IMG/VR virus record: IMGVR_UViG_3300036985_003389
Coordinates: 1 to 60,218 of that record
From: a virus
Length of the DNA: 60,218 nucleotides
Direction: 5' to 3' (one strand)
Shown here: one piece after another, positions 54,705-60,218 of the stretch
Position numbering within the stretch: the first letter of the stretch is position 1
Layout of the letters: each line of letters opens with the position of its first letter
Notes under the pieces: generated by a model
What the model was told of the DNA's origin: nothing
What the model saw: only the letters and a program-made list of their open reading frames with translations
The model's database searches: none
Made by a program: the position numbers and the translations under genes

Positions 54705-54745
54705 GGGCTGCATCGGTTTTGATCGCACCAATGCAGCCCTTTTTT
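54705..54745 (+). terminator. Attenuator-like intrinsic terminator in the leader
   Basis: GGGCTGCAT (54705-54713) pairs perfectly with ATGCAGCCC (54731-54739), followed by six T residues. It lies between the promoter and the start codon at 54781, so most transcripts would stop before the gene unless termination is prevented. No upstream plus-strand gene needs it. Confidence 0.7.
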
Positions 54746-54780
54746 AAACCCCACCACCTGAGGCAACAGGAGATAGAGCT

Positions 54781-55698
54781 ATGTCTACCGAATACCGCTG
54801 GACGCATGCCGTTGCAACCGGGCTCGCATGCGGAGCCATTGCTTATCAAACCGCCGTCATCTGGGAACAGCTAATCGGCGTCTCGACGACAACCAAGATG
54901 GGCGTGCCACTGGCTACCGTCTCGGCCGCCCTACTGCCGGTGCTGGCCGAGGCCGCATGGCGCGGTGGCGAGCGCACCAAGGCGCTGTTGCTGGGCCTGC
55001 CGGTGCTGGTCCTGCTGGCCTTCGTGCTGCCGTCTGGCATCAGTCGGCTGGGTGAAGTCCAGGAGGCCCGCGTCTCGGCAGCCGTCGTCGGACAGGCCGA
55101 TCAGGCTAAGGCCCGCTCCGATCTAACCAAGGCCGACAAACTGGTTACCCAGGCTGAAGGATGGGTGGCGAGCGAATGCGGATCGGGTGCCGGTCCGAAG
55201 TGCAAGGGCGTCACCTACACGCTGAACCAGCGACAGGCCTACCAGCGCGAACTCGCGGCAAAGGTCGAGGGCAGCAGCCCCGTCACGACGCCCTGGCTGC
55301 CGGCGTGGCACCCGGCGCTGCTGCCGATCGGCCTCGAGATCGCAATCCTGGCCAGCCTGTTCTACGGCATGGGCCCGCTCACACGAGTTCAGGCTGCCGC
55401 GGCGATTGCCTTCCCGACTCCGGTCGAAAGTTCTTCGGCCTTGGCCAATCCAGTGCCCGGAACTTTTTTCGCCATTACTGAACGGGACTTCGCGGTCGAG
55501 CCGATCACCGAGAAGGAGATCGACGAGATCAAGCGCGTGGTCGGCGCCGAAGGTCTCATGAACAAGGAACTGGCCGCGAAGCTCCAGGTCAGCCAAGGCC
55601 AGTGCAGCAAGCTCGTCACTGCCGCAATCGCCGATGGGAAACTTTCCAAGATCGTCAATCCGGCCAATCGTCGGGCAGTTTTGATCCGCGCTGCCTGA
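54781..55698 (+). CDS. Membrane protein with C-terminal winged-helix-like domain
   Basis: A 305-residue protein, the only plus-strand gene with good support right of the IS region besides the small one at 35.7 kb. It has three N-terminal membrane helices (about 8-27, 38-58, 65-86), a long coiled segment (about 90-165, ARSDLTKADKLVTQAEGWVA), a fourth helix (about 178-198, LLPIGLEIAILASLFYG), and a C-terminal domain (about 235-305) with EKEIDEIKRVVGAEGLMNKE and LAAKLQVSQGQCSKLVTAAI, a helix-turn-helix pattern. A membrane-held DNA-binding protein suggests sensing of membrane state or tethering of DNA. GGAGATAGAGCT precedes the ATG. It is controlled by the operator/attenuator upstream. Confidence 0.7.
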   Translation: MSTEYRWTHAVATGLACGAIAYQTAVIWEQLIGVSTTTKMGVPLATVSAALLPVLAEAAWRGGERTKALLLGLPVLVLLAFVLPSGISRLGEVQEARVSAAVVGQADQAKARSDLTKADKLVTQAEGWVASECGSGAGPKCKGVTYTLNQRQAYQRELAAKVEGSSPVTTPWLPAWHPALLPIGLEIAILASLFYGMGPLTRVQAAAAIAFPTPVESSSALANPVPGTFFAITERDFAVEPITEKEIDEIKRVVGAEGLMNKELAAKLQVSQGQCSKLVTAAIADGKLSKIVNPANRRAVLIRAA

Positions 55699-55729
55699 TC
55701 CACGAAAGCTTTCCGGCCGGAATGTTCGG

Positions 55730-55760
55730 GCCCGATAGGATCATCCTGCCGGGCTCTTTA
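55730..55760 (+). terminator. Intrinsic terminator after the membrane-protein gene
   Basis: GCCCG-AT-AGGAT pairs with ATCCT-GC-CGGGC (55730-55754), followed by TCTTTAT. It ends the rightward transcript 32 bases after its stop, facing the leftward replication genes. Confidence 0.6.
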
Positions 55761-55766
55761 TCCCGT

Positions 55767-55862
55767 TCATACCTCCGTAACGGTAATCACGACATCATCA
55801 AAGAGTTCCGCATCGTCTGGTTGAGCAAGCCCTAAGGTCGCCGCCAAACAGCCACGCGTCAT
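55767..55862 (-). CDS. Small ORF coupled to the H-NS-like gene
   Basis: 31 residues (MTRGCLAATLGLAQPDDAEL then FDDVVITVTEV). Its ATG overlaps the H-NS-like stop as ATGA, and the acidic, beta-prone end reads like real protein. Unknown function; it may tune or accompany the H-NS-like protein. Confidence 0.45.
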   Translation of the reverse strand: MTRGCLAATLGLAQPDDAELFDDVVITVTEV

Positions 55863-56170
55863 TCCCGGACGATCCGTGACCACACCACCGGCTTAGCCGT
55901 CGCGTCGCGATAGTCTTTCGGCTTCCGGCCACGACCCGCGTAGACCGCGCCAGTCCTGGTATTCACCATCTTGACGGGCTTGGCCTTGCGCTTCGTCGGC
56001 ACCGACGTGGACTTGCCGGGCTTGTTCGACTTCGCGACCTTCGCAGCTTTGGCCGTCGCCGATTTCACAGCCTTGACCTCCTTCGTCTTGGCGATCGGCA
56101 TGGCGACGATCAGGCGCGATTTGAGGTCGCGCATTTCCGCGTAGGAAAGCGTTCGGATATCGATTTTCAT
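55859..56170 (-). CDS. H-NS-like DNA-binding protein
   Basis: A 103-residue basic protein: N-terminal helix IDIRTLSYAEMRDLKSRL, a Lys/Ala-rich flexible linker (VKSATAKAAKVAKSNKPGKS), and a C-terminal NTRTGAVYAGRGRKPKDYRD. The last segment matches the H-NS family DNA-binding loop (TGxxYxGRGRxPKW), which inserts Arg into the minor groove of AT-rich DNA. The N-terminal oligomerisation part is much shorter than in H-NS. It may silence phage genes, or act as a decoy that mixes with host H-NS-type proteins. The start is ATG 56170 with GGAG six bases upstream; the longer frame is unlikely. Confidence 0.7.
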   Translation of the reverse strand: MKIDIRTLSYAEMRDLKSRLIVAMPIAKTKEVKAVKSATAKAAKVAKSNKPGKSTSVPTKRKAKPVKMVNTRTGAVYAGRGRKPKDYRDATAKPVVWSRIVRE

Positions 56171-56226
56171 GGATACTCCAGTTTCAAAGAAATGCAGCAT
56201 TACCAAAAATTTTTCGACTTGACAAT

Positions 56227-56254
56227 ATGTCCGATGTTGACATCCACCGGACAT
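56227..56254. promoter_or_regulatory. Inverted repeat upstream of the H-NS-like gene
   Basis: ATGTCCG (56227-56233) and CGGACAT (56248-56254) are inverted with centres 21 bp apart, two helical turns, and enclose ATGTTGACAT, itself palindromic. On the minus strand it precedes TTGTCA and an A5T5 tract before the H-NS-like gene. It is a likely operator; the binding protein is unknown. Confidence 0.5.
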
Positions 56255-56290
56255 TGATTTTCTGGACCGATATTTCAGGCCGCTATCCGG

Positions 56291-56917
56291 TCATCCTTCG
56301 TCGTAGTGCTGGTGCAGCTGGTAGAGCGCGTCACGCAATGTCGCCATGCCCGCTGCCACGGCCTGAGCACGATTGGCGCACGTCGAACACGCCCGGCCGA
56401 TGTCTTCGAGCGTGTGCGGCAGCGACGTCTCGTGCTTGCTCGTCACGGCCATGACCAGCGCCTTGCGGCCATGTGGGGAACCGATCGATTGCTGAGCTGT
56501 TTCGATGCGCCGGTGTGCGGCTGCCTTGCGCAATTCGCCGATGCCGTCGCCATCCCGCGTGGAGTTGATGCGCTCGCCATAGCTGCCGATGCCGGACGAT
56601 GTCCGATTAGCCACGGCCCAGTCGTGCTCGAATCGGGCGTAGGCCTTCAGGCAATCATCGCTGATCTTGTTGTCGCGGTGCATGGCCTCGACCAATGGCA
56701 CCAGCCGCCACGCCCGGCGTGACCGTGCCTGATTGACCTCGGGCGCGTCGATCAATCCTGCCGCATGTGCGATGCGCTCCCGCATCGGCGACATATCATC
56801 GGGGTCCCGCTCGCGCCGGCCGCGACTGCGAATGCCCAGCTGGTCGCCCTGGATGGCCAGACGCGCCCGGCTTTCACGAACTCGATCAAGCGCGACCTTA
56901 TCAATCGTATTGGTCAT
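56291..56917 (-). CDS. Phage protein of unknown function in the replication cluster
   Basis: A 208-residue, mostly helical, Arg/His-rich protein (VALDRVRESRARLAIQGDQL, RRAWRLVPLVEAMHRDNKIS, CLKAYARFEHDWAVANRT, a CSTC pair). No clear domain; the helical HxW pattern and place before the H-NS-like gene suggest a regulator such as an antiterminator, but this is a guess. GGGGGA lies before ATG 56917. Confidence 0.5.
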   Translation of the reverse strand: MTNTIDKVALDRVRESRARLAIQGDQLGIRSRGRRERDPDDMSPMRERIAHAAGLIDAPEVNQARSRRAWRLVPLVEAMHRDNKISDDCLKAYARFEHDWAVANRTSSGIGSYGERINSTRDGDGIGELRKAAAHRRIETAQQSIGSPHGRKALVMAVTSKHETSLPHTLEDIGRACSTCANRAQAVAAGMATLRDALYQLHQHYDEG

Positions 56918-56969
56918 TCGATCCCCCAGTTTTCCGCAGTTTCCCGCTGTGCGTGATCCCCCGTGACGG

Positions 56970-57647
56970 CTATTTCATTGGATGGCCTCCTTCTTCCCAG
57001 GCCGACATGGCGACTGGCACGATTAACGTGGCCAGCTCGCGCATCGCGTTCGCGTAGACCCTGATCTCGTACTGAGCGTGCTCGTCACACCGCAGCGTCA
57101 GGAACTTCATCAGGTTGAGCAGATCAACCGTCGCGAACATATGACTGTAGGTGGCAACGGGCAGCACCGACCGGGCCAACTCGCGTGGAACACCCAGAGC
57201 GAACAACTCCTTGTACTTCCTGAATGCGTTGCGGCAAGCAGCATCAATGACCGCCGCAGCCTCGACGTTGTTACCGACGAACACGCGGCCCTGCTTGTTG
57301 TCCTTGGCCTGCTTTCCGATCACGGACCCATCTGGGACGTAGTATTCCTCCGGCAGTTCCCGGTATCTGGCACTCAGTTCGTTGAAGCTCCACGTCCGAT
57401 GACGATGCCATTGCCGGAAAACGAAGATCGGCGCCTTTACTTCAAACGTGAACGTCACCGCCTCGAACGGCGTGGTGTGGTGGTTCTTCCACAGATACCG
57501 GATCAGCTTTTCATCACTGCCTTGATCCTCGCCGGCACGCCACGCGGCATCATAGGACACGCGCGCCGCACGGGAAATGGACAGATCAGAGCCCATGTGA
57601 TCCACGAGGCGCACGAAGCCATGATCCAGAACGTCGATTTTCTTCAT
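56970..57647 (-). CDS. thyX: Flavin-dependent thymidylate synthase
   Basis: A 225-residue ThyX, making dTMP from dUMP with FAD, NADPH and methylene-tetrahydrofolate. The signature is HRHRTWSFNELSARYREL near residues 80-97 (RHRxxSxNExSxRY). Other landmarks are WKNHHTTPFEAVTFTFEVKA and VPRELARSVLPVATYSHMF. It is complete. It overlaps the DUF3310 gene by four bases. With NrdJ it makes the phage self-sufficient for deoxynucleotides. Confidence 0.95.
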   Translation of the reverse strand: MKKIDVLDHGFVRLVDHMGSDLSISRAARVSYDAAWRAGEDQGSDEKLIRYLWKNHHTTPFEAVTFTFEVKAPIFVFRQWHRHRTWSFNELSARYRELPEEYYVPDGSVIGKQAKDNKQGRVFVGNNVEAAAVIDAACRNAFRKYKELFALGVPRELARSVLPVATYSHMFATVDLLNLMKFLTLRCDEHAQYEIRVYANAMRELATLIVPVAMSAWEEGGHPMK

Positions 57648-57865
57648 TTCGCCTCTCCGGCCAAGTTGGCAATCTCGCGGTCCAGATACCAGCGCGCCTT
57701 GCGGAGGTCCTCTAGGTGATTGCCCTTCTTCCCGGCCCGGCTCACGTACTTGACCGTATTGCCGAGATTAAAGCCAAGCCCCCACGCCTCAATGACTTTG
57801 ATGGCTTCGTAGGGATTATCGGCTCCGCCATAATGGGGCGGATGGTCTACTGTTTCTTTATTCAC
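57644..57865 (-). CDS. DUF3310 (SaV-like) protein
   Basis: A 73-residue protein with the family pattern DHPPHYGG...YEAIKVIEAW, then FNLGNTVKYVSRAGKKGNHL and EDLRKARWYLDRE. Such nucleotide kinase-like or pyrophosphohydrolase-like small proteins lie in phage nucleotide/replication clusters; the biochemical role is not established. ATGA overlap with thyX. Confidence 0.85.
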   Translation of the reverse strand: MNKETVDHPPHYGGADNPYEAIKVIEAWGLGFNLGNTVKYVSRAGKKGNHLEDLRKARWYLDREIANLAGEAK

Positions 57866-57868
57866 GAC

Positions 57869-59377
57869 TCAAACCCTCCCCAGGAATTTATATGTCCCCT
57901 GTTGCTGCACGTATTCCATGCGCACACTGCCTGGAATGCCCATGATGTCGTAGTCTTTCGACTTGTCGATTTTGATGATCGTTTCAGCCGAGGCCAGATC
58001 CGCCCGGTACACCACGATGCCGTGATCCGCCTTGTTTTTCCATGCCGCTGAGCCGCTGATGTCGTACAGCGACAGATCGTCGATGCTCTTTCCCGCGGCG
58101 CCCTTGGTCGGATGCGCAACGACAATCAGAATGATCTGCAGCTGCCGCGTCAGGCGCTTCAGCACCCGCAGCGCCTGGTTGGTATATGCCGTCTCGTTCT
58201 CGTTGCGGCTCCAGACGTGCTCGATCTCATTCCAGGGATCGATAATCACCCATTTGCAGCCGTGGCGCCGGGCAGCCTCGGTGATCGTGTCCTGAAGCCA
58301 CGACAGGCTCATGCAATCGTCGGCGTCCTCCCGCTCCGGCGGCGGGATGACCTTGAACATCCGGTCGATCCACTCGACGGCGTTTTCGTCAATGCCGTTT
58401 TTCTGGCCGGACCATGCCGCAACATAGGCCATCAGGCTGAGACGGTTGCGGTCCGGGTGGTCCTCGAGTTGCAGAATCGCGCCTCGAAGGCCACGCAGCC
58501 GGGCGAGATTGGCCGCCAGCGCCAGCGTCCACTGCGACTTGCCAGCGCCGGGTGTCCCAGTCACGACCACCAGCTCGGGCGGGCAGAAACGTAGGTGTGG
58601 ATCCAGGTCCGGCCAGCCTGACGAATAGGATTCGCCTTTTGGACGCGGCGGGATCGCACTGTACGACGCCAGCCGGTCGGGCACGATCGGGAGCAGGTTG
58701 CGCATGATGCGTCCGAGCCCCTCGAGGCCATGCTGCATCAGCACGTCGTTGGCATCCTTCGAGCCGGCCGGGTACTGGAACCAAAAGCACTTCGACCGAC
58801 CAATTCGAACGGCCAGCTCCTCACGCAGCGCGACACCCGGCTCGTCGCCATCGGTCGACAGCACGACACGATCGAACTTCGCGATGTCGGGATGCAACCG
58901 GCCGGCCTGCCACAGATAGGCAAATCCGGTGTCGGTCTCCGGCAGAATGTCCCCCTCGCCCGGCTTGCTAGAATTCGATCCGTTCGGAACTGAGATGACG
59001 TACGGCGCGCCCGCTGCTGCCCACGCTACCGTATCGAACTCGCCTTCCGTGATGATCAGCGTGTCCCCGCGTCCCGACGCTTCGATCAGGCTGTCGAGGT
59101 TCCAGACGTACGGCGCGATCCCGCTGGGCTGCTGCCACATCCGCGACTTGTCGAGCGCCCGCCACTTGACGTGTGTCGGCTGACCGTTGCGCTGGTACAG
59201 AAACCCGATCGTACCGGTGTCCTGCCGGTGACTGACCAGCCCCATTTCCGAGGCCACCTCGCTCGGCAGGCCGCGCTTGTCCTCCAGCCAGGCGGCGTGC
59301 TCGTGCGAGAGCTGCAGCCGTGGCCTTGCCGGCTGGATCGTTGGACTGATCGTAGAACGCATGGTCTTTATACCCAC
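57869..59377 (-). CDS. Primase-helicase (TOPRIM plus DnaB-like ATPase)
   Basis: A 502-residue T7 gp4-like protein without its zinc domain. TOPRIM motifs are LIITEGEFDTVAW at about 105-117 and VVLSTDGDEPGVAL at about 168. The RecA-like helicase has VVVTGTPGAGKSQWTLALAA (Walker A) near 270-289, WVIIDPWNEIEH (Walker B) and IILIVVAHPTKG. It should prime and unwind at the fork. The only starts are GTG 59377 or ATG 59362, neither with a ribosome-binding site, and both lie inside the zinc-domain ORF in another frame. A +1 frame change near 59340-59500 would join the two into a full-length primase. Confidence 0.88.
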   Translation of the reverse strand: MGIKTMRSTISPTIQPARPRLQLSHEHAAWLEDKRGLPSEVASEMGLVSHRQDTGTIGFLYQRNGQPTHVKWRALDKSRMWQQPSGIAPYVWNLDSLIEASGRGDTLIITEGEFDTVAWAAAGAPYVISVPNGSNSSKPGEGDILPETDTGFAYLWQAGRLHPDIAKFDRVVLSTDGDEPGVALREELAVRIGRSKCFWFQYPAGSKDANDVLMQHGLEGLGRIMRNLLPIVPDRLASYSAIPPRPKGESYSSGWPDLDPHLRFCPPELVVVTGTPGAGKSQWTLALAANLARLRGLRGAILQLEDHPDRNRLSLMAYVAAWSGQKNGIDENAVEWIDRMFKVIPPPEREDADDCMSLSWLQDTITEAARRHGCKWVIIDPWNEIEHVWSRNENETAYTNQALRVLKRLTRQLQIILIVVAHPTKGAAGKSIDDLSLYDISGSAAWKNKADHGIVVYRADLASAETIIKIDKSKDYDIMGIPGSVRMEYVQQQGTYKFLGRV

Positions 59378-59561
59378 AATGGATGCAATAGAGCCGGATT
59401 CCGCGATCGTCGATCCAGACGGCCAGGCACGGCTTGCGGCGGTTGGCGGGCTTGCGGTCGTGGGAACACTGCGGGCACGTCGTGACGTGCTTGCCGGGCG
59501 CGTAGCTGTCGCCGTTGCGAAGCGTGACCCGGAATTGCTGGCACAGATCAGAAGGCGACAT
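58968..59561 (-). CDS. Primase zinc-binding domain ORF, out of frame with the primase
   Basis: Starts at ATG 59561 with a perfect AGGAGG six bases upstream. Residues about 20-66 form the primase zinc ribbon: TTCPQCSHDRKP then GIRLYCIHCGYKDHAF (CxxC...CxxC), with KPCLAVWIDD between. Beyond about residue 75 the frame reads Arg/Ala/Gly-rich nonsense that overlaps the primase-helicase gene, to a stop at 58968. Either a short zinc protein with a junk tail is made, or ribosomes shift into the primase frame. A sequencing indel would look the same. Confidence 0.6.
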   Translation of the reverse strand: MSPSDLCQQFRVTLRNGDSYAPGKHVTTCPQCSHDRKPANRRKPCLAVWIDDRGIRLYCIHCGYKDHAFYDQSNDPAGKATAAALARARRLAGGQARPAERGGLGNGAGQSPAGHRYDRVSVPAQRSADTRQVAGARQVADVAAAQRDRAVRLEPRQPDRSVGTRGHADHHGRRVRYGSVGSSGRAVRHLSSERIEF

Positions 59562-60218
59562 CGGCGACCTCCTGGCGAGCTGCTCTCGACGCCATCCAGG
59601 CCTTGTGGCTCTCGGATGCCTTCCTGTCGTACTCGGCCGCCTTTTCAGCGCTTTGGCGTTTTTCCTCAGCGACGCGTTTGACGTGAGCGGCCAACATCGC
59701 ATCGGCGTCGATTTTCTTCGGCGGAGGCCGCTTGGCTGCGGCGTCAGTGATCGGCTGTGCCTTTCGCGTGCCGTCCAGACGCCGGTCGCGCGCTTCGTAG
59801 ACAGCGTCAGTGAAGTAATCCCAGGCTCTGACCTTGCCGCCCCGCTTCCGGCTGGCAACCGCTGCCAGCGTCGGCAAAACGTCGAATTCGAGATCGCAAC
59901 CGCCTCCGATCCACGACAGCGGAATTGCACAGGTTGCCAGCCCATGTCGGTTAACCGGATCGTCCAGTGATCGCTCGGCAGCAGCGATCAGGCGCCGGGA
60001 CAACTCGACAAGATCGACGCCAGAAACAGGAGGTCCACTCCAATTTTTATGAACATCGTTCTCGATGGCGGCAGCATCTACTGCTACTGCTCTTCTTTGG
60101 CTATTGGCTAGTGGCTCACTAAGAGGCCCATTGATTTCATTGACTGATTTCGAAAAGACTAGGGGGGTATCTAGGGGGGTATCTAGGGGGGTATCTAGGG
60201 GGGTATCTAGGGGGGTAT
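59548..60218 (-). CDS. Replication-region protein with TPLD repeats, 5'-truncated
   Basis: The frame is open to the right edge, so the N-terminus is missing. It begins in the window with repeated TPLD (five 12-bp units), then VFSKSVNEINGPLSEP, a middle domain NRHGLATCAIPLSWIGGGCD and VRAWDYFTDAVYEARDRR, and a Lys/Ala/Glu-rich coiled C-terminus. Proteins with such ends next to phage primases are often replication initiators with an N-terminal winged helix, but that part is not visible. The TTG at 60003 is only an internal codon. The stop overlaps the zinc-domain ORF start. Confidence 0.6.
   Translation of the reverse strand, partial: TPLDTPLDTPLDTPLDTPLVFSKSVNEINGPLSEPLANSQRRAVAVDAAAIENDVHKNWSGPPVSGVDLVELSRRLIAAAERSLDDPVNRHGLATCAIPLSWIGGGCDLEFDVLPTLAAVASRKRGGKVRAWDYFTDAVYEARDRRLDGTRKAQPITDAAAKRPPPKKIDADAMLAAHVKRVAEEKRQSAEKAAEYDRKASESHKAWMASRAARQEVADVAF
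60159..60218. repeat. Five tandem copies of a 12-bp G-rich repeat at the window edge
   Basis: CTAGGGGGGTAT is repeated five times without a change, ending exactly at the last base. On the coding (minus) strand it encodes TPLD in frame. Each unit carries six consecutive G on the plus strand with six-base spacers, so four-stranded G structures are possible. Confidence 0.95.

Noticed and set aside
60159-60218. CRISPR array
   Set aside because: The 12-bp units are directly adjacent with no unique spacers, and they are in frame inside a coding gene.

Overview
The window is almost entirely the genome of a temperate-type, T7-like (podovirus morphology) phage. The host is probably an alphaproteobacterium. 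That inference rests on the excisionase/integrase pair, the 3' half of a tRNA-Gly(CCC) attachment core, the Omp25-like outer-membrane barrel, the vitamin B12-dependent NrdJ and generally GC-rich codon use. No ordinary chromosomal genes are visible. Both ends are cut inside genes: nrdJ at the left, and a replication-region gene carrying a 12-bp tandem repeat at the right. No phage DNA or RNA polymerase lies inside the window.

Layout. (1) 1-3.5 kb, plus strand: nrdJ, a DnaA-domain-IV-like protein, the remnant of a DNA cytosine methyltransferase, an HNH nuclease, an excisionase and an integrase. The integrase is cut after about 106 codons. (2) 3.5-6.5 kb: an IS21-family element (istA, istB and a third ORF resembling ribosome modulation factor). 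Its right end abuts the tRNA-Gly attachment core, so the rest of the integrase has been lost. (3) 6.6-7.9 kb, minus: an MT-A70 adenine methyltransferase with a BglII/BstYI-like endonuclease, a compact restriction-modification pair. (4) 8-12.6 kb, minus: lysis genes (Rz/Rz1, GH19 endolysin) and tail accessory genes. (5) 12.7-51.9 kb, minus: the late operon. In transcription order it is terminase small and large subunits, portal, a Bbp19-like protein, scaffold, capsid, tail tubes A and B, a GNAT protein, a gp14-like protein, an M15-peptidase virion protein, a 5878-residue polyvalent protein and a long tail fibre. (6) 52-54 kb, minus: small membrane or secreted proteins including an outer-membrane barrel and several tiny coupled ORFs. 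(7) 54.3-55.8 kb: a divergent regulatory locus with a ribbon-helix-helix repressor, repeated operators, a promoter, an attenuator-like terminator and a lone rightward gene for a membrane protein with a predicted DNA-binding tail. (8) 55.8-60.2 kb, minus: an H-NS-like protein, thyX, a DUF3310 protein, primase-helicase with its zinc domain in another frame, and the truncated repeat-bearing gene.

How it fits together. NrdJ and ThyX supply nucleotides and the primase-helicase replicates DNA. Terminase, portal, scaffold and capsid build heads. The tail tubes, virion peptidase and giant protein are positioned like T7 gp11-gp16 and probably travel into the host with the DNA. The giant protein carries a methyltransferase, an SNF2-type helicase, a zeta-like kinase, two zinc-peptidase motifs, a GNAT-like segment and a membrane-spanning C-terminal domain, as expected of anti-defence polyvalent proteins related to DarB. 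The most unusual features are two small ORFs with good ribosome-binding sites nested in its linkers, a recurring P-x-F motif at its domain junctions, the compact repressor/attenuator switch, and the frame break between primase zinc domain and primase body. Because phage genes lie on both sides of the attachment core, the sequence looks like a circular or free phage genome (or tandem prophages) rather than a simple integrated prophage.
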